This document shows, in pieces, positions 10,286 through 18,757 of a DNA stretch of 64,000 nucleotides. How positions within the stretch are numbered: the first letter of the stretch is position 1; each line of letters opens with the position of its first letter. Source of the stretch: Brevundimonas sp. SH203 (GTDB lineage Bacteria; Pseudomonadota; Alphaproteobacteria; Caulobacterales; Caulobacteraceae); NCBI RefSeq assembly GCF_002157625.1, contig NZ_BDMM01000003.1, forward strand, positions 433,773 to 497,772, read 5' to 3'. The notes beneath the pieces were generated by a model that saw nothing but the letters and a program-made list of their open reading frames with translations, was not told the DNA's origin and did no database searches. A program made the translations under genes and the position numbers.

Positions 10286-10690
10286 TCAGCCGCCGGGCCG
10301 TTTGGCCGCCAGGCGGATCATGGACATGGATTTCTGGTAGAAGCCGATGGCGGCGTCATAGGCCATGCGGCTCTCGGCCATCTTCAGCATCTGCTCCTCG
10401 ACCACGACCGAGTTGCCGTCCAGCGTGGTTTCCGAATCGGGCGATTTGGTCGGATCGAACCGCACCGGCGTTCCCGGCGGGGCGATGTGGGCGGCATTGG
10501 TCCGCGTCATCTGCAGCCCCCCGCCCCGCGCCATGGCGGCGGCGAAGTCGGTCGGCTGCTTCAGGTCGCGGCCGACGTAGCCGGGCGTGTCGGCGTTGGC
10601 CACGTTCTCGGCGATCACCCGCTGGCGCGCGTCCAGCCAGCCCAGCCGGCCCTTGATCTGCCCCAGCAGCGGTATGTCGGCGACGCCCAT
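10286..10690 (-). CDS. flgB: Flagellar basal-body rod protein FlgB
   Basis: Proximal rod subunit, 134 residues, with the N-terminal motif RQRVIAENVANADTPGY and the C-terminal helix region EEQMLKMAESRMAYDAAIGFY. First gene of flgBC-fliE, transcribed divergently from fliOP across a 142-bp spacer holding a CtrA-like box. Confidence 0.96.
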   Translation of the reverse strand: MGVADIPLLGQIKGRLGWLDARQRVIAENVANADTPGYVGRDLKQPTDFAAAMARGGGLQMTRTNAAHIAPPGTPVRFDPTKSPDSETTLDGNSVVVEEQMLKMAESRMAYDAAIGFYQKSMSMIRLAAKRPGG

Positions 10691-10747
10691 GGCGATCTCC
10701 CGTGCGACGCGGATGCGCGCGATGGGCAGAAAATGCCGCCTGCATGG

Positions 10748-10762
10748 TTAATAGGGGGTTAT
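10748..10762. promoter_or_regulatory. Candidate CtrA box between flgB and fliO
   Basis: TTAA-N7-TTAT, one mismatch from the CtrA consensus TTAA-N7-TTAA, lies in the shared spacer of two early flagellar operons. In Caulobacter such operons are CtrA-controlled class II genes. A second pair of TTAA words 13 bp further on has the wrong spacing (N9). Confidence 0.5.
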
Positions 10763-10832
10763 CTCAACGGGTCGTTAACCGTGGTGATTAACACTCGTCC
10801 GACAGCGCCGACTGCGCGGGGCCTTGCAGCGT

Positions 10833-11108
10833 ATGAATTTCCTCGACCTCGTCCGGGCCGTCTTCGGCCTGGCCTTCACCCTCGGCCTGATCGGGCTGGC
10901 GGCCTGGGCCGCGCGCCGCTATGCGCCGCAGCTGCTGGCCAGGCTCAGCGCCGAACGCGGCGCGCGCCGGATGCAGGTGGTCGAAACCCTGGTCCTGGAC
11001 CCCGCCCGCCGCCTCGTTCTGGTCCGCATCGACGAGGAGGAGCGGCTGATCCTGCTGGGCGAAGGTCGCGAATTGATCGAGCCGCGCCAGCCGGGGGGCG
11101 TGCAATGA
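10833..11108 (+). CDS. fliO: Flagellar biosynthetic protein FliO
   Basis: Small membrane protein aiding assembly of FliP in the flagellar export gate. 91 residues: one transmembrane segment (about 7-28) then a cytoplasmic domain with QVVETLVLDPARRLVLVRID, the FliO hallmark. ATG at 10833 is preferred over TTG at 10824. The stop overlaps the fliP ATG by 4 nt. Confidence 0.88.
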   Translation: MNFLDLVRAVFGLAFTLGLIGLAAWAARRYAPQLLARLSAERGARRMQVVETLVLDPARRLVLVRIDEEERLILLGEGRELIEPRQPGGVQ

Positions 11109-12088
11109 AGCCGTCGCAAGCCCTTCTCCCTCCCCCCGCGGGGGAGGGTGGCCGAGCGCAGCGAGGTCGGGTGGGGACGGCCGGGCGGTTCCTCGCACGC
11201 CTGTTCCGCATCGCACCCCGCACTTGCGCCCCGCCGCCCCCACCCGGTCGCTCCGCGACCACCCTCCCCCGCGGGGGGAGGGAGAGCATTTTCAACACCC
11301 CCACCGGCGCCGAGTTAAAGCGCGCGGCCCTGCTGTCCCTCTTCACCACCCTGGTCTGCCTGGCCTGGCCCGTGGCCGCCCTGGCGCAGCAGGCGGCCCA
11401 GTCCGGTTCGGCCCTGAACATCGACCTGGGGTCGGGCGCCGGCCTGACCCAGCGGGTGGTGCAGCTGGTCGGGCTGATGACCGTCCTGTCGCTGGCGCCG
11501 TCCATCGTCATCATGACCACCAGCTTCGTGCGGATCATCGTGGTCCTGTCGCTGCTGCGAACCGCCCTGGGCCTGCAACAGTCGCCGCCGAACGCCGTCC
11601 TGGTGTCCCTGTCGCTGTTCCTTTCCGCCATCGTCATGGCCCCGACCTGGCAGGACGCCTATGATTCGGGCATCCGTCCGCTGATGGATCAGCAGATCGA
11701 ACTGCCCCAGGCCTTCGATCAGGCGTCCGAGCCTGTGAAAACCTTCATGCTGGCCCAGGTGGACCGCGGCGACCTGGCCCTGTTCACCCGTCTGTCGAAG
11801 ATCGAGCCCCCCAGGAACGTCCAGGAATTGCCCCTGCGCGTCGTCACTCCGGCCTTCATGATCAGCGAGCTGAAGAAGGCCTTTGAAATCGGATTTCTCC
11901 TTTTCGTTCCGTTCCTTGTGATCGATCTGGTGGTGGCCAGCGTGCTGATGTCCATGGGCATGATGATGCTGCCTCCGGTGGTGGTGTCCCTGCCGTTCAA
12001 GTTGATCTTCTTCGTGCTGGTGGACGGCTGGCGACTGGTCGCCGGAAGCCTGGTCGAGAGCTTCCAGCGGGCCTCCGGCGCCGGATAA
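11105..12088 (+). CDS. fliP: Flagellar export gate protein FliP with repeat-encoded N-terminal insertion
   Basis: Core subunit of the flagellar type III export gate. 327 residues, versus about 245-270 usual. Conserved FliP sequence starts near residue 100 (LTQRVVQLVGLMTVLSLAPSI) and runs to the C-terminus with motifs MTTSFVRIIVVLSLLR and PFLVIDLVVASVLMSMGM. The only canonical start in frame is the ATG at 11105, overlapping the fliO stop. Residues about 8-61 are encoded by a palindromic repeat. The usual signal peptide (ALLSLFTTLVCLAWPVAALAQ) therefore begins about residue 75 instead of the N-terminus. Either the extension is translated, or a non-standard start downstream is used. Confidence 0.93.
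   Translation: MKPSQALLPPPAGEGGRAQRGRVGTAGRFLARLFRIAPRTCAPPPPPGRSATTLPRGGRESIFNTPTGAELKRAALLSLFTTLVCLAWPVAALAQQAAQSGSALNIDLGSGAGLTQRVVQLVGLMTVLSLAPSIVIMTTSFVRIIVVLSLLRTALGLQQSPPNAVLVSLSLFLSAIVMAPTWQDAYDSGIRPLMDQQIELPQAFDQASEPVKTFMLAQVDRGDLALFTRLSKIEPPRNVQELPLRVVTPAFMISELKKAFEIGFLLFVPFLVIDLVVASVLMSMGMMMLPPVVVSLPFKLIFFVLVDGWRLVAGSLVESFQRASGAG
11126..11286. repeat. Palindromic repeat inside the fliP reading frame
   Basis: About 161 bp whose two ends are inverted copies: CTCCCTCCCCCCGCGGGGGA on the left and its complement on the right, then weaker pairing (GAGGTCGGGTGGGG against CCCCCACCCGGTCGC). It sits entirely within the 5' part of fliP and reads through with no stop in the fliP frame. Confidence 0.85.
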
Positions 12089-12202
12089 TCCCCCGTCCCA
12101 TATGGCTTTGCCCGTCATCGGCGCTTGCAATGCCGGTGGAAATCCGTGTTGATCCCCCGGTCCTCGCCCTGAATCGGGCGATTAACACTGGAAACGCTTC
12201 TT

Positions 12203-12481
12203 ATGACCACTCAAGCCGAACTGATCGCCGCCGTCGCCAAGGACGCCGGTGTCTCGCAGGCCGACGCCGGCAAGGTGCTGACCGCGATCGTCGAAAACAT
12301 CCACTCGACCCTGAAGTCGGGCGGCGACATCCGCATCTCGAACCTGGGCGTCTTCGACACCGCCGCCCGCGCCGAGCGCGAAGGCCGCAACCCGGCCACC
12401 GGCGCGACCATCAAGATCGCCGCCTCCAAGGCCGTGCGCTTCCGCGTCTCCAAGCCGCTGAAGGACGCCGTCAACGGCTAA
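12203..12481 (+). CDS. HU family DNA-binding protein
   Basis: Histone-like nucleoid protein of 92 residues. It has the HU/IHF fold: an N-terminal helical dimerisation region (QAELIAAVAKDAGVSQADAG), then GGDIRISNLGVFDT and the DNA-binding arm around REGRNPATGATIKIAASKAV. It is followed by a strong intrinsic terminator, so it is monocistronic. HU subtype cannot be assigned from sequence alone. Confidence 0.93.
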   Translation: MTTQAELIAAVAKDAGVSQADAGKVLTAIVENIHSTLKSGGDIRISNLGVFDTAARAEREGRNPATGATIKIAASKAVRFRVSKPLKDAVNG

Positions 12482-12520
12482 GCCTTTTCGGTCCCGTCTG
12501 ACGGGATCGGCAATGCTCGA

Positions 12521-12560
12521 CGGGCGGGGATCGCGACGCGATCTCCGCCCGTTTTCGTTT
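12521..12560 (+). terminator. Intrinsic terminator after the HU gene
   Basis: 15-bp stem (CGGGCGGGGATCGCG against CGCGATCTCCGCCCG, one mismatch) with a minimal loop, followed by TTTTCGTTT. Confidence 0.88.
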
Positions 12561-12577
12561 CCGGCGACTCGATGACG

Positions 12578-12709
12578 CCGTCCTTCCGGGGCGTCCGAAG
12601 GGCGAACCCGGAACCCAAGGGGGCCATCCCCGATGTCGGATGGATCGGCGGCGTCGCTGTGGTCCTGGGTTCCGGGTTCTTCGCTACGCTCAGCCCCGGA
12701 ATGACGACC
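12578..12709. repeat. Palindromic repeat, ATTCCGGGG family, copy 2
   Basis: Ends are GTCCTTCCGGGGCGTCCG and CAGCCCCGGAATGAC, with internal AACCCGGAACCCA and TGGGTTCCGGGTTC arms. It separates the HU terminator from the end of the TPR gene. Confidence 0.85.
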
Positions 12710-12719
12710 ATGTGCTCGA

Positions 12720-15575
12720 TCAGGCGGCGCTCTTGGCGTCCGCTTCCTTCCTGAACGCCTGTTTGGCGCTGTTGACCCAGCCGACGAAGGTGTCCGCCTG
12801 GCTGGACAGATTGGCGAAATCGCCCGCGCCCGCCACGCCCGACAGGGTGTCGTCCAGCGCCACCCGGATCGCCGCCGCCGACCGCGCGCCCGCCACGAAC
12901 GGCCCGTAACGGCCGCTCAGCCGTTGCAGCGCGGCCAGGTCGCCGGCCAGCGAATAGCCCACGCCCGCCCGGATCAGCCAGCTTTCCTCGGCCGGCGTCA
13001 GGGCCGTTCCGGTCGTCTTGTAGCGGTCGCCCAGCCGCGCCTCATAGACCGGCGCCGCCTCGGCCCATTTCTGCTGCTTCCAGAAGATGTCGGCCCGCAC
13101 CTCGCGCGCCGGGTTGGACTGATCCTTGTCCAGCACCTCCAGCGCATGGTCGAACCGGCCCAGGTCCATCAGGGCGCGGGCCTCCAGCGCGCGACGCTCG
13201 CTGTTCATCGCCGCCGGCAACAGGGTGGTGCGCGACCCCCAGATGGCCTGCAACGCCTTCTCGGGCTGGCGATCCATCAGATAGACGGTGGCCAGGTTGG
13301 TGGCGACCTGGGCCTTGGCCACCCCGTCCAGCCGTTCGTTGACCTGGTGCTGCAGCAGTTCGGCGGCCTGGCCCAGCAGGTCGACGTCGATCAGGCGGCG
13401 CGACAGGCGGCGCACCATCTCGTCCCCGTCCGCCCCGATGGGCGTCAGTTCGCGGAAGTCGTAGAACAGGGCCAGGGCCTGCACCGGCTGCAAGCCGTCG
13501 GCCGCCCCTTCCAGGAACAGGGCGCGGAAGGCGTTGGACTGATCCGCCTGGATCTCGGCCGCGCCCGGAATGCCGACCAGCCGCTTGCCCGCCCCGCGCA
13601 GGGCGTCCAGCGCCTCGCGGTATCGCCCCTGTTTCAGATAGATGTCGGCCAGTTTTCGGATCACCGCCAGTTCGGTCCCGTCGCCGCGCCAGCGCCATTT
13701 CAGCAGTTCCAGCTGCTGGGCCGCCTGGTCGGGGCTCAGCGTCCCCTTGTCCATCTCCAGTCCGATGGCGCCCAGTTTGGCGGGGGTGGCGATCCCGTCC
13801 AGCGGCGCGCGCGCCACGGCCTTGTAAACCGCCAGCGCCCGGTCCTTGTCGCCCTGCAGGTCGAACAGCCGCGCCTGCACCAGCCGCGCGGTCAGCTGGT
13901 CCGTCGCCGGCGCCTTCTGGCTGAAACTGTAGGCCAGCAGCTGCTGGGCGGCGGCCAAATCCCCCGTCTCGATGGCCGCCAGCGCATGGGCGGCGCCGAA
14001 CCGCGCGCGCCAGGCGGGGGGGAAGTCGTCGATCACCGAGGCCCCTGCGGCGAAGTTGCGCCTGGCCCCTTCCCAGTCGCCCTGTTCGGAGGCGACATAG
14101 CCCTGCCACACCTTGGTCGCCGGATCATTGGCCAGGGCCGCGCCCGCGAAATCGACCTGGGCTTCCGCCAGCCGCCCCACCCCGACGCGGGCGACGCCGC
14201 GCAGGCCCCGAACCTCGGGCTCGCCCTGCATGTTCGGCGCCTTGGCGATCAGGGCGTTCAGCACGCCGATGGCCTCGTAGTTCAGTCCCGATCCGACCAG
14301 GAACCGCGCCAGCGCCAGCCGCGCCTCGATGGGCGCGCGCGCGTCGTCGCCCGCCGCGATGGTTTCCTGCCCCGCCGCGTCCTGCAGCCGGCGATAGCGA
14401 TCCGAGAAGCCCGCCTCGCCCGTCGCGGCCCAGGTCTCGTCGATCATGGCCGGATAGGCGGCGCGTCTGGGCGCATCGGCCGCGCGGTCGCCGGCCTCCA
14501 GCCCCGCCGACGGCGCCGACAGCGTCAGCCCCCTGGGTCGGCTCAACGTCACCAGATCGCCCGCCGCCTCGATCCTCAGGTCGTCGGCTCCGGTCTCGAC
14601 CGCCATCCCCTGCGCCGTGGGGATCAGGGTCAGGTCGACCGTGCGCCGGCCGCCGCCATAGCCCTTGCCGGGCGCCAGGGCCGTCACCGCCGCGAAACGG
14701 TCGCCCATCAAGGGGTCGGTCAGCCAGATCGCCTTGGTCGCCCCGGCCATCCGCGCCACCAGGGTCGCCGAACCGTCGTCGGACCGATCCACCTCGACCC
14801 CCGTGGCGGCCGGCGCGGTTCCGCCCAGGGTCACGGTCCAGGTTCCGCCCTGCCCCTGGGCCGCCACGCTCATGCCCTCGGGCGCGGCGATCCGCATGGC
14901 GGTGTATCCCGGCCCCGCCGCCCAACGCGCGTCCTTGGCCGGCCCCAGCTGCTTGGCGCCGGTCATGTCCATCCGCGCGGCGGTGTCGAACACGATCCAC
15001 ACCGCGTCGCCGCGCCGGAACACGGCCGCCCCGACCGGCGCGCCCCACTGGAAGGTCAGGACGGTCTTGTCCGCGCTGCTCTCGGCCTTGACCGGCACCA
15101 CGGCGTTGGTCGTCTGCGGCTTGGCGGCGTCCTCGCCCTGCGGCGCCTTGCCCGGCGCATAGAGGTTCAGCCAGACCGCCCCGTCCGCCACGCCCGAGCG
15201 CGCGTCCGCGCCCTCCTCCAGCGTGATGATCAGGTCCGTGCCGCCGGCCCGCCCGCCGCCGGACTGGCGCGTCTCGACCGACTTGACCCCGGCGGGCGGA
15301 TCGACCTTCAGGCGCGACACATCGGGCGCCGCCGTGGTCCCCAGATGCACCACCACCTTGTCGCCCTGGCGGCTGACGCGCGTCCGCACCCCGATGACGC
15401 CGCCGAATTCGACGCGGGTGAACTCGGCGTTCTGGCCGATGTCGATGGACAGCGGATCGCGCGACCGCCCCGCCTCCTGCGCCAGCGGCGCCATCGGAGA
15501 CAGCACGACGGCGCCGGCCGCGGCGGCCGCCACGGTCGTCTTCAGAATACGCTTGGTCGGCGCGGCCCCGGACAT
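12720..15575 (-). CDS. Large exported tetratricopeptide-repeat protein
   Basis: 951 residues beginning MSGAAPTKRILKTT with a signal peptide (about 1-33, ending PLAQEA). An AMIN-like beta region follows at about 35-140 (FTRVEFGGVIGVRTRVSR). The C-terminal two thirds are helical repeats resembling TPR (about 420-940: LARFLVGSGLNYEAIGVLNAL, LDALRGAGKRL, EKALQAIWGS). Start ATG at 15575 has GGGTCGGGGG just upstream. The architecture suggests a periplasmic scaffold. Flagellar genes lie nearby, but involvement in motility is not shown. I do not recognise a named orthologue. Confidence 0.75.
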   Translation of the reverse strand: MSGAAPTKRILKTTVAAAAAGAVVLSPMAPLAQEAGRSRDPLSIDIGQNAEFTRVEFGGVIGVRTRVSRQGDKVVVHLGTTAAPDVSRLKVDPPAGVKSVETRQSGGGRAGGTDLIITLEEGADARSGVADGAVWLNLYAPGKAPQGEDAAKPQTTNAVVPVKAESSADKTVLTFQWGAPVGAAVFRRGDAVWIVFDTAARMDMTGAKQLGPAKDARWAAGPGYTAMRIAAPEGMSVAAQGQGGTWTVTLGGTAPAATGVEVDRSDDGSATLVARMAGATKAIWLTDPLMGDRFAAVTALAPGKGYGGGRRTVDLTLIPTAQGMAVETGADDLRIEAAGDLVTLSRPRGLTLSAPSAGLEAGDRAADAPRRAAYPAMIDETWAATGEAGFSDRYRRLQDAAGQETIAAGDDARAPIEARLALARFLVGSGLNYEAIGVLNALIAKAPNMQGEPEVRGLRGVARVGVGRLAEAQVDFAGAALANDPATKVWQGYVASEQGDWEGARRNFAAGASVIDDFPPAWRARFGAAHALAAIETGDLAAAQQLLAYSFSQKAPATDQLTARLVQARLFDLQGDKDRALAVYKAVARAPLDGIATPAKLGAIGLEMDKGTLSPDQAAQQLELLKWRWRGDGTELAVIRKLADIYLKQGRYREALDALRGAGKRLVGIPGAAEIQADQSNAFRALFLEGAADGLQPVQALALFYDFRELTPIGADGDEMVRRLSRRLIDVDLLGQAAELLQHQVNERLDGVAKAQVATNLATVYLMDRQPEKALQAIWGSRTTLLPAAMNSERRALEARALMDLGRFDHALEVLDKDQSNPAREVRADIFWKQQKWAEAAPVYEARLGDRYKTTGTALTPAEESWLIRAGVGYSLAGDLAALQRLSGRYGPFVAGARSAAAIRVALDDTLSGVAGAGDFANLSSQADTFVGWVNSAKQAFRKEADAKSAA

Positions 15576-15698
15576 ATCCCCCGACCCATGCCGCAAAAGC
15601 CCTTTAATCGCGGTTAACCGCCGTTCACCGTGAAGACGGGGGCGATAGGACAACCCGTCCACGCGACAGCGCCGCTTTCAGCGCGCATAATCGGCCCC

Positions 15699-16088
15699 AT
15701 GACGGACTATCCGCGCCTCAGCACGATCAAGACCGGCCTGGCCTGCCGCTGCCCCCGCTGCGGCAAGGGCCCGCTGTTCAAGGGCTACCTCAGCCTGCGC
15801 GAAGGCTGCACGGACTGCGGCCTCAGCTACGGTTTCGCCGATCCGGCGGACGGCCCGGCCTTCTTCGTCATGACGGCGGTGGGGGTGGTGGGCATGATCC
15901 TGCTGATGATCTTCGACTTCACCGTCCACCCGCCGATCTGGGTTCACGGCGTCGTCACCCTGCCCATACTGATCGGCCTGTGCCTGGGCTGCCTTCGCCC
16001 CTTCAAGGCCTGGCTGGTCGCCGAACAATACATCCACAAGGCCGCCCCGCCCGAGTTCTCCTCCAACGGCAAGCACGGGCCGTTCTAG
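15699..16088 (+). CDS. DUF983 zinc-ribbon membrane protein
   Basis: 129 residues. Two CxxC pairs (CRCPRCGKG and CTDCGLSYG, about residues 15-45) form a probable zinc ribbon, followed by two transmembrane helices (about 55-77 and 85-107). Matches DUF983, common in alphaproteobacteria, sometimes near cytochrome oxidase genes; function unknown. The ATG at 15699 begins MTDYPRLST, where homology starts. Confidence 0.85.
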   Translation: MTDYPRLSTIKTGLACRCPRCGKGPLFKGYLSLREGCTDCGLSYGFADPADGPAFFVMTAVGVVGMILLMIFDFTVHPPIWVHGVVTLPILIGLCLGCLRPFKAWLVAEQYIHKAAPPEFSSNGKHGPF

Positions 16089-16127
16089 GGCGTTCGGCGG
16101 TTGGGTTGAACCTGACCGCATCAGGGT

Positions 16128-16303
16128 TCGTCACGACGGACACCGCGAGGCCACAGCGAACACGACGGAGACGGGCTCCGGTCGAAAAGTCTTGAAGGCC
16201 CGCGGCGAAGCCGCAGACTTGTCGACAGCTTGCAGAAAACCACAACTCAACGCGCCTTCGGTCCCGTCGTGGTCTTCGTGACTTCGCTGTGTCCGTTGTG
16301 ATG
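16128..16303. repeat. Palindromic intergenic repeat, CACGACGGACAC family
   Basis: The left end (TCGTCACGACGGACACCGCG) is mirrored on the right by CGCTGTGTCCGTTGTGATGA, with a further match between CCACAGCGAACACGACGG and CCCGTCGTGGTC. No gene is visible in the 255-bp gap 16089-16343 that holds it. Confidence 0.65.
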
Positions 16304-16343
16304 AACGCCTTTCAGGCCCGCATCCCCGAAAGCGCCGATTGCG

Positions 16344-16928
16344 CTAGGGCTCCACCACCGTCAGTTCCGGCCATCGCGCCCGCGCGTTCTCGATCACCTT
16401 GGGCCAGCTGCTGGCCACCGGCCGGTTCGGATTGGGTCGGATGGTCATGGAGAAGACGTCCTTCAGCCCGAACGGCGCGGCGACGGTGAGCCGATCGTCC
16501 GTCTCCAGCCGCACCCCGACCGCGAAGGTCGGCGCCACGAACCGCCCCAACGCCTCGTCCGTCGAGGCCAGCGGCGGATAGGGTTCGCCGAACCGATCCT
16601 GAAACCACAGATGCACCCGCGCCTGGTTCCGCACCTCGACCCGGCTGCGGAACGGTTCGTCGAAGGCGGCGGCGACCTGTTTGATGACGATGTCCTCGGC
16701 CGCGTAGGACAGGTCCGCCCCGTCGAAATAGGCCAGATCGTAGTCCTTGACCCCATAGCCCGCCGGTCGTCCGGTCTGGACGTTCCACACCGCCTGATAG
16801 ACCGCCCCGGACACCAGCCGCCAGTCCGGCAGCCCCAGCGCCCGCACCGTCGTCAGCACATGCATCAGGCCGGGGTCGGCCCGGATGATGTCGGTCAGCT
16901 TCTGGGTCAGGGCGTCGGTCATGCCCAT
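16344..16928 (-). CDS. Nucleotidyltransferase family protein (DUF925/NTP_transf_6)
   Basis: 194 residues matching the NTP_transf_6 family: VSGAVYQAVWN and GVKDYDLAYFD supply the family's GS-like and DxD elements, and the C-terminus contains FGLKDVFSMTIRPNP. Members are predicted nucleotidyltransferases of unknown substrate. The start may instead be the ATG at 16922 (MTDALTQ). Confidence 0.85.
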   Translation of the reverse strand: MGMTDALTQKLTDIIRADPGLMHVLTTVRALGLPDWRLVSGAVYQAVWNVQTGRPAGYGVKDYDLAYFDGADLSYAAEDIVIKQVAAAFDEPFRSRVEVRNQARVHLWFQDRFGEPYPPLASTDEALGRFVAPTFAVGVRLETDDRLTVAAPFGLKDVFSMTIRPNPNRPVASSWPKVIENARARWPELTVVEP

Positions 16929-16997
16929 CCCTTAGCGGTCCCGCCGGGCGCGGGGGAGTGGGGGCGAACCACCATCCACAGTCGGCGCGAACAGGGC

Positions 16998-17126
16998 GTC
17001 ATTCCGGGGCGTCCGCAGGACGAACCCGGAACCCAGGACCACGCCTCGAATGTCCGAAACGGCCTGCGCAGACGCCGTCCCCCTGGCTTCCGGGTTCTTC
17101 GCTGCGCTCAGCCCCGGAATGACGAC
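16998..17126. repeat. Palindromic repeat, ATTCCGGGG family, copy 3
   Basis: Ends CGTCATTCCGGGGCGTCCG and CTCAGCCCCGGAATGACGAC, with inner AACCCGGAACCCAGG and TGGCTTCCGGGTTC. Lies downstream of thiD. Confidence 0.87.
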
Positions 17127-17144
17127 AAGAGACCGTCTCGAAAC

Positions 17145-17984
17145 CTACCCCCGCACCGGCCAACCGTGGTCCAGCGGCCCGTGCCCGCCGCCCAGGCCCG
17201 GCGCGCGGCGGATCGCCTCGCCGACATAGGCCCAGGCCTCCGCCACAGCGACCTCCAGCGGCCGCCCCAGCGCCAGTCCCGCCGCGCAGGCGCTGGCCAG
17301 GGTGCAGCCGGTGCCGTGGGTGTGGCGGGTGTCGATCCGGTCGGCCTCCAGCGCCGTCTCGCCCTGCGGCGTCAGCAGAAGGTCGATCACCGTGGCCCCC
17401 GGCACATGGCCGCCCTTCATCAGCACCGCCCGCGCGCCCAGCGCCAGCAGCGCCTCGCCCGCCCGCCGCTGGCCGTCCAGATCCTGCACCGCGATCCCGG
17501 TCAGGGCCTCGGCCTCGGGCGCATTGGGCGTCAGCAGCGCCGCGCGCGGGATCATCAGCCGTTTCACCGCCTCGACCGCCGCATCGGGCAACAGGGGATG
17601 TCCGCCCTTGGCCACCATGACCGGATCGACCACGGCGGGAGCGTCGGCGCCGTCCAGCAGGGCCGCGACCGTCTCCACCACCTCTACCGAGCCCAGCATT
17701 CCGGTCTTGAAGGCGTCGGTCCCGATGTCGTCCAGCACCGCCCGCCCCTGCGCCGCGATCAGGTCCAGCGGCAGCGGATGGACCCCGTGAACCCCCAGGG
17801 TATTCTGCACGGTGATGGCCGTGATGGCCGTCGCCGCATAGCCGCCCATCATCGTCACCGCCTTGATGTCGGCCTGGATTCCGGCCCCGCCGCCCGAGTC
17901 CGAGCCCGCCAGGATCAGCACCCTGCCCATTTTTCTGGCGCTATCGCCGCCCGCCCGGCGGGCGTCTGTTTGAGCGCTGCTCAT
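17145..17984 (-). CDS. thiD: Hydroxymethylpyrimidine/phosphomethylpyrimidine kinase
   Basis: Phosphorylates HMP to HMP-PP for thiamine synthesis, the step after ThiC (48.9 kb in this window). The ribokinase-fold core runs from MGRVLILAGSDSGGGAGIQAD to the C-terminal GTGCTLASACAAG anion-hole motif. I use the ATG at 17984, which overlaps the sugE stop (ATGA) and has GGGGGCG upstream; this gives 279 residues. An internal ATG at 17930 gives the more usual 261 residues but lacks a clear ribosome site. Confidence 0.93.
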   Translation of the reverse strand: MSSAQTDARRAGGDSARKMGRVLILAGSDSGGGAGIQADIKAVTMMGGYAATAITAITVQNTLGVHGVHPLPLDLIAAQGRAVLDDIGTDAFKTGMLGSVEVVETVAALLDGADAPAVVDPVMVAKGGHPLLPDAAVEAVKRLMIPRAALLTPNAPEAEALTGIAVQDLDGQRRAGEALLALGARAVLMKGGHVPGATVIDLLLTPQGETALEADRIDTRHTHGTGCTLASACAAGLALGRPLEVAVAEAWAYVGEAIRRAPGLGGGHGPLDHGWPVRG

Positions 17985-18325
17985 GCCGTCGCCCCCGAAA
18001 ACAGCTTCAACCCGACGATGCCCGCCACGATCAGCAGGATGCACACGGCTCGCACCGCCGTCGCCGGCTCGTTGAAGACCAGGACCCCGACCACCGCGGC
18101 GCCCACCGCGCCGATCCCGGTCCACACCGCATAGGCCGTGCCGATGGGCAGTTTCTGCGTCGCGACCCACAACAGGATCATGCTGCCCGCCAGCGCGACG
18201 CCGACGCCCAGCGAGGTCAGCGGCCGGTTCAGGCCGACGTGCTTCAGGCCCGAGGCCCACAGGACCTCCAGCAGACCGGCGACCACCAGCGTCGCCCACG
18301 GATTGATCGACAGAACCCAGGACAT
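17981..18325 (-). CDS. sugE: SMR family small multidrug/guanidinium exporter (SugE-like)
   Basis: 114 residues, four transmembrane helices. The membrane-embedded glutamate is in GLLEVLWASGLKH, and the WVATQKLPIGTAYAVWTGIG motif is typical of the SugE/Gdx branch. Family members export guanidinium or quaternary ammonium. No guanidine riboswitch is evident upstream. Coupled by 4-nt overlap to thiD. Confidence 0.9.
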   Translation of the reverse strand: MSWVLSINPWATLVVAGLLEVLWASGLKHVGLNRPLTSLGVGVALAGSMILLWVATQKLPIGTAYAVWTGIGAVGAAVVGVLVFNEPATAVRAVCILLIVAGIVGLKLFSGATA

Positions 18326-18365
18326 GAAGGGTCAGATGGCGCAGCCCGCCATTCAGGGCAAGCGA

Positions 18366-18722
18366 TCAGGCGCCCAGCGGCCCCTTGAAGATGAAGAAGG
18401 CCCCCAGGCCGATGAAGGCGAAACCGACCAGATGGTTCACCGTCAGCTTCTCGCCCAGATACAGCACCGAGAAGCCCGCAAAGACCAACAGGGTGATCAC
18501 CTCCTGCATCGTCTTCAGCTCGGCGGGCGAATAGACCTTGATGCCGATGCGGTTGGCCGGCACCGCCAGCCAGTATTCGAAGAAGGCGATGCTCCAGCTG
18601 GCGATCACCAGCAGCCACAACGGCTTATGCTCGAACTTCAGATGCCCGTACCAGGCGAAGGTCATGAAGACGTTGGACAGGGCCAACATGACGATGGGGG
18701 CGATATAGGCGGTCAGGGGCAT
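18366..18722 (-). CDS. DMT family protein, DUF486
   Basis: 118 residues with four predicted transmembrane helices, matching DUF486 (ALSNVFMTFAWYGHLKF, VPANRIGIKVYSPAELKTMQEVI). Function unknown; related in fold to small drug/metabolite transporters. Lies between folP and sugE on the same strand. Confidence 0.88.
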   Translation of the reverse strand: MPLTAYIAPIVMLALSNVFMTFAWYGHLKFEHKPLWLLVIASWSIAFFEYWLAVPANRIGIKVYSPAELKTMQEVITLLVFAGFSVLYLGEKLTVNHLVGFAFIGLGAFFIFKGPLGA

Positions 18723-18757
18723 GGGCGACGCTGCGGCGGTTGATGCCCGTCCTTAGC

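Noticed and set aside
10775..10791. TTAA-N9-TTAA beside the flgB/fliO spacer box
   Set aside because: Spacing of nine does not fit CtrA. It may be fortuitous.
15604..15617. TTAA-N6-TTAA near the start of the TPR gene as a CtrA box
   Set aside because: The spacing is six, not seven, and there is no supporting context.
16089..16343. Possible short gene in the DUF983 to nucleotidyltransferase gap
   Set aside because: Only short frames with no ribosome site; the sequence is a palindromic repeat.
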